From Talpa occidentalis (Eukaryota > Chordata > Mammalia > Eulipotyphla > Talpidae), in contig NW_023604861.1 in assembly GCF_014898055.3 (NCBI RefSeq), forward strand, positions 75,962,292 to 76,026,291: a stretch of DNA of 64,000 bases, given 5' to 3'. The translations under genes and the position numbers were made by a program. Below the pieces are notes generated by a model. It saw only the letters and a list, made by a program, of their open reading frames with translations. It searched no databases and was not told the DNA's origin. How positions within the stretch are numbered: position 1 is the first letter of the stretch; each line of letters begins with the position of its first letter. This document shows positions 25,001 to 34,997 of the stretch, in pieces.

Positions 25001-28000
25001 AAGGCTGGTTTTGGGGGGTGGGGGTGAAAAGGAGACTTGAAAAAAGAAGTTGCCTGTTAATTGTAAATAAAAAGTTTCTTAGAGAGAGACCTGTCCCATT
25101 AGTTTGGGCAGAACATGGGCAGGGCTGTCCTGGAGAGGTACGATAACGGTATTGGTCAGTTCTGTAGAGACTGTGTCCTCTGAGCCAACCCTGGAATGGA
25201 CGCTCATGCAGTTCATTAGGGTTCAGTAGGGTTTTAACTGTTGAATCACCACAGAAAAGCACATGAATAAATTATAATGGTTGGTTTGGCTTTGCTTCCC
25301 TTTGTTTTAAAGTTGATTTCTTTTCCTGTCTTTTCTACTTAGCAGCCTTAAGGTGGTTTCAGCAATAAATAAACTTAAAATCTTTTCAAATAAATCAGTT
25401 GCTGACATCATTCACCAAGAGGAAAACGCAGAATATTAACAGCCATAGCACATTGAAAGAAATATTAATAGCTTAGTTTGAGAGCAAAAAAAATAATAAT
25501 ATACAGTATATCCATTCTTCTGAAAATCCATAATCACTTTGGCCTGTTTTTTACCTTTGTTTCCCTGAGGTGTTTTTCATAGCAGGAGTTTCATTCTACT
25601 GAGCTAAGTTGTAGGATCCCTTAAGCTAACAAACATCTTTTAGATACTTTTCCTATAGGTTTTTCATTCCAGATTATTTAATGCCCCCTCAGGAAAGATA
25701 AATTCATTTCTGCACACATTGGGGTGGGCTTTTAGAAAGTGGTGTGTTCATTTTCTGCACAAGAAATGGATCTTCTCTAGGATTTTGTACATCTTGATTT
25801 GTTCTTGGCTTCGAGTTTGAAGTGGGTGCTCTTCTAAAGGGATTTATGCGTAGGTTCACTATTTTTGTAGTTATGGTTTATATGATAAGCTTTTTATATT
25901 TAAAATCAATATGTAATCCTGTGGAGGAGCTTATCCCCTAAAACCCCATTTGTAAATCTATTTTAGCTTTGTTACACAGCACAGCCACAGTCTTCCATAG
26001 ATTGATTAGGTACAGCAGTAGAATCCTATCAAATGGCCTGCTCTGATGATGATGCAAACTCTTTCAGGATTGCTAGTTGACTGGAACTAAAGATAAGACT
26101 TGACTGCAATCCCCCAATGTGCTCTTTACAAAACTAGTGTTAATTTTCATCAAAGTGCCAGGCTTATTTATAGTGGCAAGGTTGAAGGTTTGCTATAAGA
26201 ACTTTAGGTCCTTTCTATTAAAGTGTTTATAGGTATTTCTTTTGCCTTTTTTCCAAGGTAATTATCAACTTCAGCAAATAAACTGAATCGGGAATGAATA
26301 ATTGGCCCTATATATAAAAAAGTGTTTTTAAAATTAACAAAACAGCTCAGTGCAGATGGACATAAACAGAATCTCTTTATTTCAACACTTTGGCTCAAAT
26401 GCAGCATCAAAACTTAATCCTATTTGTTGCGAAGAGGATATTGCTTTTGTAGAAAGCACACTCTTGAAATCTTTAAATTAATCAGAACCTGCATTGTAGT
26501 GTCCCAAGCCAGGCAGTGCATCTACTTAGTTGTGACTGATGTTATAGGTGAGTAATCCTTTATGAAAATGCATAACAGGTAACAACATATAAACTTACAT
26601 GCACATTTTTAAAACATGACATCTACATGAAGCTATTTTCAAAAGGATTTGTAAAAATTTAGGCTTGAACATAGAAATGTGCATCTTGATCAGGTTTAAT
26701 ATAGTAATTTTTTTAAATCATTAAAATAGTTTAATTTCATGAATTAGCATTCAAATATGTATGTATAAATTTATTCTCATGAGAAAGCAAATGCAGAGTA
26801 AAAGCAGTTTTGCTAGTGTAAATCTAACTGCACTTAACTATTTCTTCTACAATTGACTGATAATTTGTAGATAGACATTAAAGTAATAAACATAGAAGTA
26901 ATAGGAAATAGTCTCTAAATTTATGCTGGAACATTTTAAATTCTAAACTCAGTTAAATTTGACTGTGAAATGAAAATTACTAAAATATTCGCAACTTAAA
27001 ATGTTTTTGTTACGATTATGGGAAATGTCATTACTGAGCTAGTAAAAAGTTAAGATTTTTAAAATTATTTAATACTTCAGGGGTTAAAAAATAAGCTACT
27101 CTCTTATTCACATTGTGAAACCCTTATTTTTTGAAAATACATAAATCTTGATATTTTAAACTACTAATTAAAACCTTAAAAGTGACCAGTCAAGTACAGA
27201 GGAAGAATGATTTCATTAAGAAAATTACGTGCCTTTTGTTAATATTTATTTTTTCTTGTTTTAAAATATATTGTACTTTTCAATTTCATTATATTTTTAA
27301 GTGTATGGTAGAGAAAATTTATTTTCCAGTTGAAAGCTCTTATCAGAATGTCTTGGAAGCAAGGAATTATAAATGAAAGATTATGAACAAAATTATTTCT
27401 TGAAGTTGGAAATGGAAAAATCAATATTCATCAAAACATAATCTGAATTATAAAATTTAGTTACAAATCTTTTACAAATTTAGGAGGTTTTTCTGTGAGT
27501 TAATATTTCTGGAGCTACAGTTACCTGAAATTAGACTAGATGACCTTTAAGATCTTTCTAACCCAGAATCTATTAATTTATTTGCTGGGTAGAATGAGAC
27601 TGATTAAGAACAAGCACCAGATTAGGAAAATGTCCAGCATTCCTGACCTCAGTTGAATTTAAATCCTAAGAATAAAATTGTGATAGATACAACTTTAATT
27701 TTGCTGTTTTGATATTTTTACATAAATTCTTACATTTAGAAAAAACTTTCTGCAGTAACAATCTCTTTACTCGTCTCCATGCTTTAGAATATCTGTCTTT
27801 AAAAAAATAAGGGTGTAATGTGACCAGTTATTTAATGTATTACTTGTGTGATGTTTTGTATTAAATGTGGATATTTAATATGACGTGTTTCATATATATA
27901 TGAAAGTGTGTATGTATTTGAGCTTATAATGAAAGGAATAGTGGTAAAATTGAAGAAACCATTCGAGCTTTTTGCTGCTATTCTAACCTTTATTACATGA

Positions 28001-28342
28001 TGATGCATCTAATTTTTAATTTGTAAATACAAGATAGAATTCCCTCTAGCACCATTTGCTTTCATAAAGCTGCTGAGCAGTTTGCTGTCTTGAATAAATT
28101 TTGCTTTGGAGGGGGTCGGGGGGATTTGAACCAGCACATTCTTGTGTGATTTGTGAAGATTCACATGGTAACCAGCGGTGTGCATTGTTAGGTTTATCTG
28201 AATAAGCACCAGCCATGTGAGTTTTAACATGATTGCCCAGGGCAATGGAGAGAGAAGAGAGAAACCCGAAAGGATTGCACTCCTCTCTGTTTTTTGGAAA
28301 GTGCATTCGCTGGGGGAGGGGGCTGTATGAGTCAGTGGCCAA

Positions 28343-28378
<36 letters not shown>

Positions 28379-29891
28379 CTGGTGTCCTGTTTCCCTCTAG
28401 GTCCTCATTTGTTCTGCTATCTGCCTCATCATCTACTTCTTCTTTTCATTGTTTACCTTCCTAATGAGGGAGGCGGGGTAGACTGGGGGTTGATTGACAA
28501 CTACAAGCCCTTACAGTCTGGCCAGAGAGCAGTTGGCTTTGGTTTCAAAAGTGCTTTAAATGTTCGATTTGGTCCTGTTTTTATTAAACGAAACTGCTGC
28601 TCATCTTAAGGAAATTATCAGACCAGCAAAGATTAGGAAACATATTATTGGGGACTAAAACCTTTTTTGAAAAAAACTGCCCCTACCCACGGAAAGAGCA
28701 CTGCCCAACGGATTTTCCAACCTTTAACGTGGAACTTCAAAAAGAAGTATGTAATTTCTCCTTTGCAAAAGTGCTTTGATTTGAAACCACCCAGCAAACC
28801 TCTCCAAAAGAAAACTGGCTGTGATGCGATCGAGAGCTGCAGTGTAATATTGCAGAGCAAATTTATTTTTTACTTCAAAGAAAAATGCTAATTAGCCGAT
28901 TCACTACTTTTAAAGTTATTGTGAAGCATATGGCGCCCAGTGTGAGATACATCCAACTGCTAAAATAGAGCGAAGAGGAAATTAGCGAAGAATAGGCTGT
29001 ATGGGGTGAGCGTGGGGGTGGGGAGGAGGATAGGTTCTCAGGCAGATTCTCTAGCCCTTTCAGAATGATTTTATCGCCCATCTCTGCTTCCCGCCTCCTC
29101 ATTTACCCACTCACCCCTCCACCAGCCCTTCGGCCGACCTCTCCCCGGCCTCCTGCTCTCCCTCCCCCACTTTGGTTGAAATCAGGTGCGCACCTCCAGC
29201 TGGCCACAGGCTCACACCTGGTGTGTTTTGCAGGTTCCTGCTCAGCCGTAGCCATCTCTGTCTGCGGGAAATATTTAGAAAGGAGGGTCTTAGGGGTGAA
29301 ATCCTCAACACAACGACCAGATTGCCCATAAAACATTAGCTAGCGTCTCTAAAATAGGGTTTGCGGAGAAATACAAGGAAACTGGAAAAGGCGGGAAGGG
29401 GAGGGAGGGGGGCTTAGTGTGTGCGGAGGCCCTGCGGGTGGGTAACGAGCCTCCCGTCCCCTGCAGACTGGCAGAAGACGGAGGCCCAGAAGCGTCGAGA
29501 GCAACTCCTGCTGGATGAGCTGGTGGCCCTGGTGAACAAGCGCGATGCGCTCGTCAGGGACCTGGACGCGCAGGAAAAGCAGTGAGTGGGCGATGGGCTC
29601 CGGGTGGAGGCTCTGCCTCCTGCTGAGAGGCTTGAGAAGTTCGCGGAAAGTTGGGCCAGAGGTCTTCGCAGGGCCCGGCAGCCTTCCGCTGGCCCCGGGG
29701 TCCCCACCACCGCTGGGACGCGGAATGCGTTGCGAGAGCGCGGTGCTGGTCTGTCTTCCACGAAGAAAAATAATTTGTTTCCTATTTGTCTGACTTCCAG
29801 GGCCGAAGAAGAAGATGAGCATTTGGAGCGAACTCTGGAGCAAAACAAAGGCAAGATGGCCAAGAAAGAAGAGAAATGTGTTCTCCAATAG
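21922..29891 (+). CDS. EHBP1: EHBP1, C-terminal coding part (four last exons; 5' part outside window)
   Basis: EH domain-binding protein 1 links EHD proteins, Rab8/Rab10-family GTPases and actin in endocytic recycling at membranes. Only the C-terminal part of the bMERB (bivalent Mical/EHBP Rab-binding) coiled-coil domain is here. The exons 21922-22021, 23100-23173, 29467-29581 and 29801-29891 join in frame with AG/GT borders throughout. The split codons at the three junctions give Leu, Asp (followed by Trp-Gln) and Gln. The product is highly charged and helical: [58 protein letters not shown]. It ends in KKEEKCVLQ, a CaaX box (CVLQ) predicted to be prenylated, most likely farnesylated given the final Gln. 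The first exon begins with two bases completing a codon from an exon upstream of the window. No damage is seen in this part. OTX1 follows on the same strand. Confidence 0.95.
22022..23099. other. EHBP1 intron
   Basis: Short intron (1078 bp), AT-rich, with GTAAGT donor and CCTAG acceptor. No repeats or RNA genes recognised. Confidence 0.8.
23100..23173 (+). CDS. EHBP1: EHBP1 coding exon (third from last)
   Basis: 74 bp. Acceptor TTGCCTAG before 23100, donor G|GTAAGA at 23174. Reads [17 protein letters not shown], then RAMLAIE, and ends with G of a split Asp codon. Typical bMERB coiled-coil composition. Confidence 0.95.
24980..25270. promoter_or_regulatory. Candidate conserved non-coding block
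   Basis: Balanced-composition, non-repetitive DNA (for example GAGAGACCTGTCCCATTAG, GTACGATAACGGTATTGGTC and CAACCCTGGAATGGACGC) inside an otherwise AT-rich intron, with no open frame supporting an exon. The CpG-containing words kept in an AT-rich setting hint at constraint. This is compositional evidence only. Confidence 0.3.
27510..27575. repeat. Ancient L3/MIR3-like fragment (tentative)
   Basis: ATTAGACTAGATGACCTTTAAGATC followed by TTTCTAACCCAGAATCTAT resembles the GGACTAGATGACCTCTAAGG end of L3/MIR3 repeats. Short and from memory, so uncertain. Confidence 0.4.
28040..28300. promoter_or_regulatory. Candidate conserved non-coding block
   Basis: Non-repetitive block with ATTTGCTTTCATAAAGC, GATTTGAACCAGCACATTC, GGTAACCAGCGGTGTGC and CATGATTGCCCAGGGCAATGG. 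Open frames exist on the minus strand but lack splice context or recognisable protein. Regulatory role is inferred from composition and nearness to OTX1. Confidence 0.3.
28470..28930. promoter_or_regulatory. Candidate conserved non-coding block with palindromic homeodomain site
   Basis: Non-repetitive sequence carrying TTGATTGACAAC, TTTTTATTAAACGAAAC, AAATTATCAGACC and the perfect palindrome GCTAATTAGC at 28887-28896. The open frame at 28667-28891 is not supported by splice sites. Enhancer function is inference. Confidence 0.35.
28887..28896. promoter_or_regulatory. Perfect palindrome GCTAATTAGC, homeodomain-type site
   Basis: A 10-bp exact palindrome containing back-to-back TAAT cores (TAATTA), the consensus for Q50 and LIM-type homeodomains and for dimeric paired-class binding. 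It sits in a non-repetitive block about 600 bp upstream of an EHBP1 exon. Confidence 0.6.
29467..29581 (+). CDS. EHBP1: EHBP1 coding exon (second from last)
   Basis: 115 bp. Acceptor CCCCTGCAG before 29467, donor CA|GTGAGT at 29582. Reads (D)[15 protein letters not shown], then [17 protein letters not shown] and DAQEKQ. More GC-rich than the two preceding exons, in keeping with the nearby CpG-rich DNA. Confidence 0.96.
29801..29891 (+). CDS. EHBP1: EHBP1 terminal coding exon with CaaX box
   Basis: Acceptor TGACTTCCAG before 29801. Reads (Q)[19 protein letters not shown], then [10 protein letters not shown], and stops at TAG 29889-29891. The last four residues, CVLQ, form a CaaX prenylation signal preceded by a basic/acidic helix. 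The preceding intron is only 219 bp. Confidence 0.96.
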
Positions 29892-30388
29892 CAGCCGATC
29901 CAAATCTTTCCCAACATTTTAGAGTCTTTGGTCCCACGACCAGAAAAAAGTCAGACTCCTTGTTGATTTAAAACTTTTTTTTGGCTGGATTGTACTTCTA
30001 CCACCACCACCAACCACCCCCTTTCCTCCCTCCTTTCCAGATAATATACAGAACTCCAAAATAGCTTTGTTTAAGGATTTTTTTATGTGAGTTAATCATT
30101 TCCTTGAAATCATGTGAAATAGATTTGCACACATACCTTGTGAGTAATTGGTATTGGGAGTGTTCACGAATCTGTTCAGAGCAGAAGGAAAAGAAAACCC
30201 TCCATTTCCCTCAGTTTTTGTTGGGAGGAAAATTTGAAGACTTTTTTGTTGTTGTTAATAGAATAATGATGGTGGGAGGGGGGGTAAGAGGGAGATAAGA
30301 AAATCATCATGATTTTTTCCCAGTCCTGTCATATGTAACACTGACTCTGTTACCTAAATTTTATAGTTAGATCATATTCAATCTACTT

Positions 30389-30394
30389 ATTAAA
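30389..30394 (+). terminator. Possible proximal poly(A) signal ATTAAA of EHBP1
   Basis: Common variant signal followed by a GT-rich stretch (CTGTGTTGTATTT). It would give a roughly 0.5 kb 3'UTR. Confidence 0.35.
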
Positions 30395-30489
30395 CTGTGT
30401 TGTATTTACCAGTGGGATTTTCTGCAGTTGTTTTGCATTTCACTGTAAGGGTAATAGAGTTCCTCTCCTCTGCTTTCCTCAAAAGGATG

Positions 30490-30780
30490 GCCCTTTAATA
30501 TAGCCTGAGATAAGTCCCGTGATGGTGATGTAAAGGTGAGCTGTGAGAATGGGACTGACTAATTGACATGCATCAATTTACAAAGACGGTCTTATCATCT
30601 GAGAATGCACCATCTTTTTCTCTAGATAATTATTTATTACATCTAGCTTGGTTCGTACATTTTGTTGGGTGTCAACATTGGCTAAAGAATGCTGTTAATA
30701 TTTATTCTGTAATGATAAAAAGTCTGTCTTGCCATTATGAGTAAATCCCCCAATTAATATTTTCTTCTCTAGCATATCAC
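30490..30780. promoter_or_regulatory. Complex non-coding block inside the EHBP1 3'UTR
   Basis: Contains AGATAAGTCCCGTGATGGTG, two inverted ATTGA words six bases apart (ATTGA CATGCA TCAAT, 30562-30577), and several TAAT cores. It looks unique and rich in homeodomain or POU-like words. It could be a 3'UTR control region, a DNA-level enhancer of OTX1, or both; the sequence alone does not decide. Confidence 0.35.
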
Positions 30781-30863
30781 TGTCGGTTGTTTTTTGTTGG
30801 TTTTTTTTTTTTTGTGAAAATGGTTATGTTTATTTATTACAATACTGAGTCATATAAATTTTC

Positions 30864-30869
30864 AATAAA
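30864..30869 (+). terminator. EHBP1 distal poly(A) signal AATAAA
   Basis: Canonical hexamer in CATATAAATTTTCAATAAAAGC, about 970 bases after the stop codon. Cleavage is expected 10-30 bases downstream. Confidence 0.7.
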
Positions 30870-30885
30870 AGCGGAAACTTTCTTA

Positions 30886-31779
30886 CCTTAAACACTGCTG
30901 CTACTTCCTTGCACTGAAAACTTGACACTGGTTTGAGTGAAAGTTTGTGTATCCATAAGACTTTTCATGTTGAAAAATGGTCCTGTCCTGTGCAGGACAG
31001 GATACTGGACTGTATTTGGAGCTAATGAATAAGTTTACACCATGCCACAGGGGCCCTGCTGGCGCATGAATTCGAACTGAAGAGCACAGCATTCAGTCAT
31101 ATTTCCTTAAGCAGTGTAAACTATTATCTTTTGTAAAGGGCTCTTTGTGTCGTTAAAGATTTAAGGAAATTCGTGATTCCATAGCACTTAAAAATTGATA
31201 TCTTTATGAATTTTCCATGTTATTATTTTCACATTGTTACAATTTTAGAGTCATGAGGAAGAACTATGACTTTGGATAACCAGCAAGTCTGTAGGTGCTG
31301 AAGTCAAAGGAAAAGGTTTATTGTTTGTAGGGGGGGGGGTAAGCATATGCAGGTTGTGTGTGAGTGTGTGTGTACACACAGGGAAGGAGGGGAACTTTTA
31401 ACAAGTTCCAGCTACTGAAAAAAAGGAGCAATTTTATGGTAGTTTCCATCACTCCTCTACAGAGCTGTCGGTAACAAAGAAAGCTCTTCAACAAGTCTGA
31501 AAACAGAGACGACAGACCACGAGTATTTATACTTTGGCCTAAATCGCACATACACGTAGTCACCCATACAATATATATGCACACGAATATTTATGCATAC
31601 ACACACGAATTCCATTCGAAAAGTATGCAGCCGCATTGGTTTGCCTAGCTTTCACATGATCATTAAAGCTTGCGACTGTAGAATTTCTTCATGACCAGGA
31701 TTTTAAAAAGTTATTGAAAAGTTATTGGAACTAAATGAAATCAGGCATTTGCCCTCTTTTATTCGAGCCGGACAGGGGA
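30886..31779. other. Intergenic spacer between EHBP1 and the OTX1 CpG islands
   Basis: Mostly AT-rich, non-repetitive. It includes a G run (31330-31339) and a TG/CA run near 31357-31380. No gene or transposon recognised. Confidence 0.5.
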
Positions 31780-33300
31780 GCGAGCTGCCGCTCTCTGGGG
31801 GAAGCTCTCGGGACCTAGCTCCAACGGGGGAATCCTGCTGACGAAAGTCGCCAGCCTAGCTCAGGCTTGGGCGGTCAGCGTCACCCACACCTTTTACGCT
31901 GCATTCGGGGAGCCTTCCCTCCGGAGGAACCTCGCTCTCCCAAGAAAGAGGTGGCTTTCCCAAGCGACGTGCGACCCATCTTCCCTCGCCCCAGATTTGC
32001 TGCCTCTCTCCCAGCCCCTCCTGCCACAGCCCGGGGCCTCACGGGGTTTCCTTTTGGGCTGCTCAGTGGTGCCCGCACGCCCCGCAGCGGCGGCGGAGCG
32101 GGGACACGCGGGGTCAGGCCCCTGGTCGGGGCGCTGCGTCCAGATTTCGTCCGGCAGCACCCACAGCCTGCCTCCCGAGCGCGGGCGCGCCCCCAGATGC
32201 AGAGATCCCGGGCGCCGGCGGCCCGCGCGGCGAGAGGAGAGGCTGTGGGCCCCGGGGTCGCGGAGGAGGAGGAGCGCTGGCAGCGGGCTGGCTTGTGGCC
32301 ACAGCCCGCCGGCCGGCGCAGAGCTTCCGCCCCTGGCCGGGATCCCCTGACCCCGGAGCCAAACCCCTCCCCCTGTCCCAAGTGTCCTCCAGAGCCTGGC
32401 CCAGTCTCGAGGTCACCTGGACGCTGGCGACCAGTCCCGGGCCCAGCTCCCCGGCCCCCTCTCAGCCCGGGGACCGAGAGCCGGGTCGACACCCCCTCCC
32501 CAGGCGGGCGGTGCCCCTTCTCCCCTCCCTGAAACGGTCGCGACTTCTGGCCCAGCGTCTCCCACCTGGACGTTTGCCTACGAGCGCCGCTCGGTCCCCT
32601 ACGCCGCGGACCAGAAACTTTCTTCTCTGCCTCTCGCGGTCTCTGTTCTCCTCCCTCTCCCTCTCGCCTCTCTTTTTCTTTTCTTAATCCCGGGGTTTAA
32701 TGGGTCGAGCATTAAGAAAATTCGCCAGCGATTTGGGATTAGATAAATACTCTCATTAGGGGGGGAAATCTTGCTACTTGACACCTCCCAACTTCCCCGA
32801 GACGGCGACCGCATCTGGAACCCGGAGCGCCGGGCGCCCGCGTGCAGGGCCCTGGGGACAGCCTCAGCGCATTCCAGCGCGCACGGCCGCCCCTCCTCGC
32901 CGCGCGGACTCTGCCGGGCCGGCTGCTGCGGGCCAAACGGGGCCGGGCGACGGCAGGAATGCGAACGGTGGCGGGGCTGAGACGAGGGCGAGCGCTCGGG
33001 CGCGGGAGGCTAAGCCGGGCGCGGAGGGCGCAGGCCCCGGCTAGAGCCGCGCGGAGCCCGGGATACAGACGCCGTGGAAGCGCCCTTGGAGCGCCCCTAC
33101 TCCTCCCTCTCCAAATGAGAGCGCTCCGACACGAGCCTTTCCTCAGAACTGGAAGGGGAAGTGTATTTCGTTTCTTTCTTTACACCTCTGCACCTTCTCG
33201 CGGGCGCCGAGGCGCGAGCCTCGCGGGCTAATCCCTGCGGGGTCCTGCGCTAGACTAAGGTGCGCCCGGTGCCCGCCCGCGCTGCGCTCTGCGCGGTGTC
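31780..33300. promoter_or_regulatory. CpG island upstream of OTX1
   Basis: Very GC- and CpG-rich DNA (for example around 32080-32330 and 32800-33080), interrupted at 32676-32765 by a short AT-rich segment with homeodomain sites. Many long open frames on both strands come from lack of stop codons in GC-rich DNA and are not genes. CpG islands extending several kb are usual at developmental homeobox genes (Polycomb-type domains); that status is inferred. Confidence 0.75.
32684..32757. promoter_or_regulatory. Pair of inverted bicoid/OTX-type sites in an AT-rich gap of the CpG island
   Basis: TAATCC at 32684-32689 and GGATTA at 32735-32740 are the K50 homeodomain consensus in opposite orientations about 50 bp apart. 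ATTAAG and CATTAG cores lie between and after them. OTX1 and OTX2 proteins bind exactly this core, so auto- or cross-regulation is possible. The sites are seen; their function is inferred. Confidence 0.4.
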
Positions 33301-33367
33301 TTTCCCTGTTAAGCCTTTCTCTTTCTCGTGTTTTTCCTTTTCTCTCTTTCTTTTATTCTGTTTTTTT

Positions 33368-33370
33368 CCC

Positions 33371-33401
<31 letters not shown>

Positions 33402-33403
33402 CC
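33368..33403. repeat. CT-rich microsatellite
   Basis: (CT)n with one TTT interruption, embedded in a longer pyrimidine tract from about 33310. This explains the Arg/Glu-repeat frames on the minus strand. Confidence 0.9.
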
Positions 33404-33539
33404 TTTTGTGAATGAGCTGCGGTGTCTTTGTTGTGAAGAGAAGCACCCGTGTCGCTGACTTTTGTGAACCAGAGAAGGATCTTGTAAAACCTCCTTTCTC
33501 CTTCGCACTCCCCCACTCCCACCCTCCTCCTCTGCCCCT

Positions 33540-33700
33540 TTGATTAGATGTTCCCTCATCGTCCAAAAAAATGTAATTTCGTTGGTCTGGCGGCCACTTT
33601 CTTTGAACATTAGCTCGCTTTCAGCTCCAACTTCAATTAGAAGGAGTTGATTTTGAGAGATCAACAAAAGAACCGACCAAAGCCTTATTAAAGGTCCTAA
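33540..33700. promoter_or_regulatory. AT-rich candidate regulatory block between two CpG islands
   Basis: Contains TTGATTAGATG, CTTTGAAC (TCF/LEF-like), CAATTAG, TTGATTTTGAGAGATCAAC (inverted TTGAT/ATCAA) and TTATTAAAGG. It differs sharply in composition from both flanks, is not a transposon and lies about 1.6 kb upstream of the predicted OTX1 exon 1 donor. Function inferred. Confidence 0.4.
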
Positions 33701-34997
33701 GAAGATCTCCCGGGTTCTTTGAGAAGCAGTTAAGGAAACAGTGCGCCCTCCATCATATTCTGTTACCGTATTTTATTCGGACTCCAAAGGAAAGTGTCTC
33801 TTGGGGGAGGGGGAAGCACTTTGATGCACGGCGGCCGCGGCCCCTTTTCACACAGCGGGTCCCCCTTCCTTTTCCTCCTGCTCCACGCCCAGGACCCGGT
33901 CCGCTCGCGGCGTCCGACCCGGCGGCCGGGGCAGCACCGGCGCTCCCCACCGCGATGCGCCCGGCGGCTTCTTGACTTGCCCTCACTCTGCTGTTCAAAC
34001 TTTTCACTCCGCCTGTTGGGGTGGAGGGGAGGGGGGATTAGGAAGAAGGGATAAGAATTCCTCGAAAGGGAGGAAAGTCGAGCTACCATTCAGGAGGAGG
34101 TGCCATTTAGAAGAATTGCCTGGCCCAGGGTTGGAGCGAAAACACTTTTTTTGCGCTTTGAAAAGTGCACCTAGGCGGACGCGTGTGAGAAGTTTGCTCG
34201 GCGGGGAAATGGACTTCTCCGGTACGAACAATCCGGGGACATCGCCTCCAGGAGGCTCTTTTTGCGGCATGTGGAAAAGAAATTGAGTGCAGGGCTCTGT
34301 GGCCACGTTTTCGACCAGGGACAGTCTGGTGGAGGGAGGTCGGGAAGGAGACGGAGTGTGAAAGAGAAAGTTTCCTACAGGATTCTTTCGATTCAGAAGT
34401 AGTGTGCGTGTGTGAGTGGGAGGAGACGCTCGGCTCCAACATTTGAGAAGGAGCATTTGGGATCTGCAAACACCCTTCGTGGGGCTGGGAACCTCGGGAG
34501 GCGCAGAGGAGCAGGTAGGTGGCGGTGCCTCCCCAGCGGGTTCTCTCCCAGGCGCGGGATCCCGCGGCGCCGAGGCGGGACCAGAGCCCGAGAGCCGCCC
34601 GGGCACTCGGCGCGGCAGCCTGTGCCAGCACGAGCCGCCCGCGGCGTCCGTGTGCAGGTGGCGGCGCGGTGGGAGCAGCCGCTGGGGCCCGCGGCGCCGC
34701 GAGGGGAGTCGAGGGCCGGCTCCTCTCCACTCCGCGGCTCCGGGGTCCTCGCGCTCACCAGCCGGCCCCCGAGCCCGGCGGCGCGCGGCAGAGTTCGGGA
34801 ACCGGTTCTCCCGCGCCTCGCCTCCTCGCCGCCACTCCCTGGGGAGCGCGGAAAGGGCGAGGGAAGGGCGGGGGCCCCGGGGCGGCCTCGCGACCGGCGT
34901 CTCCCTCCGCGGCCCGGGCTCCGGCGCTGCCTTCTCCTTCCTCGCCCGGCTCTGAGCGGCGTTTGCCAGCCAAACCCCGGAGTTAGCGCGCGACCGG

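Larger units (their letters stand above)
23174..29466. other. EHBP1 intron, 6.3 kb, SINE-free, with several unusually complex blocks
   Basis: The intron starts GTAAGA and ends CTGCAG. Apart from a short ancient repeat-like piece near 27510 it holds no recognisable transposon. Candidate regulatory blocks at 24980-25270, 28040-28300 and 28470-28930 are listed separately. Position 28346-28374 is a 29-base T run. GC content rises sharply from about 29000. Confidence 0.7.
29892..30885 (+). other. EHBP1: EHBP1 3' untranslated region
   Basis: Runs from the TAG stop to an AATAAA at 30864-30869. A possible weaker proximal site, ATTAAA, lies at 30389-30394 with GTGTTGTATTT just after it. The UTR contains the complex block at 30490-30780. 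The end point is estimated from the poly(A) signal. Confidence 0.7.

Noticed and set aside
31867..32532. 221-codon + strand and 203-codon - strand frames in the upstream CpG island
   Set aside because: Mutually overlapping GC-rich frames without domain or splice support.
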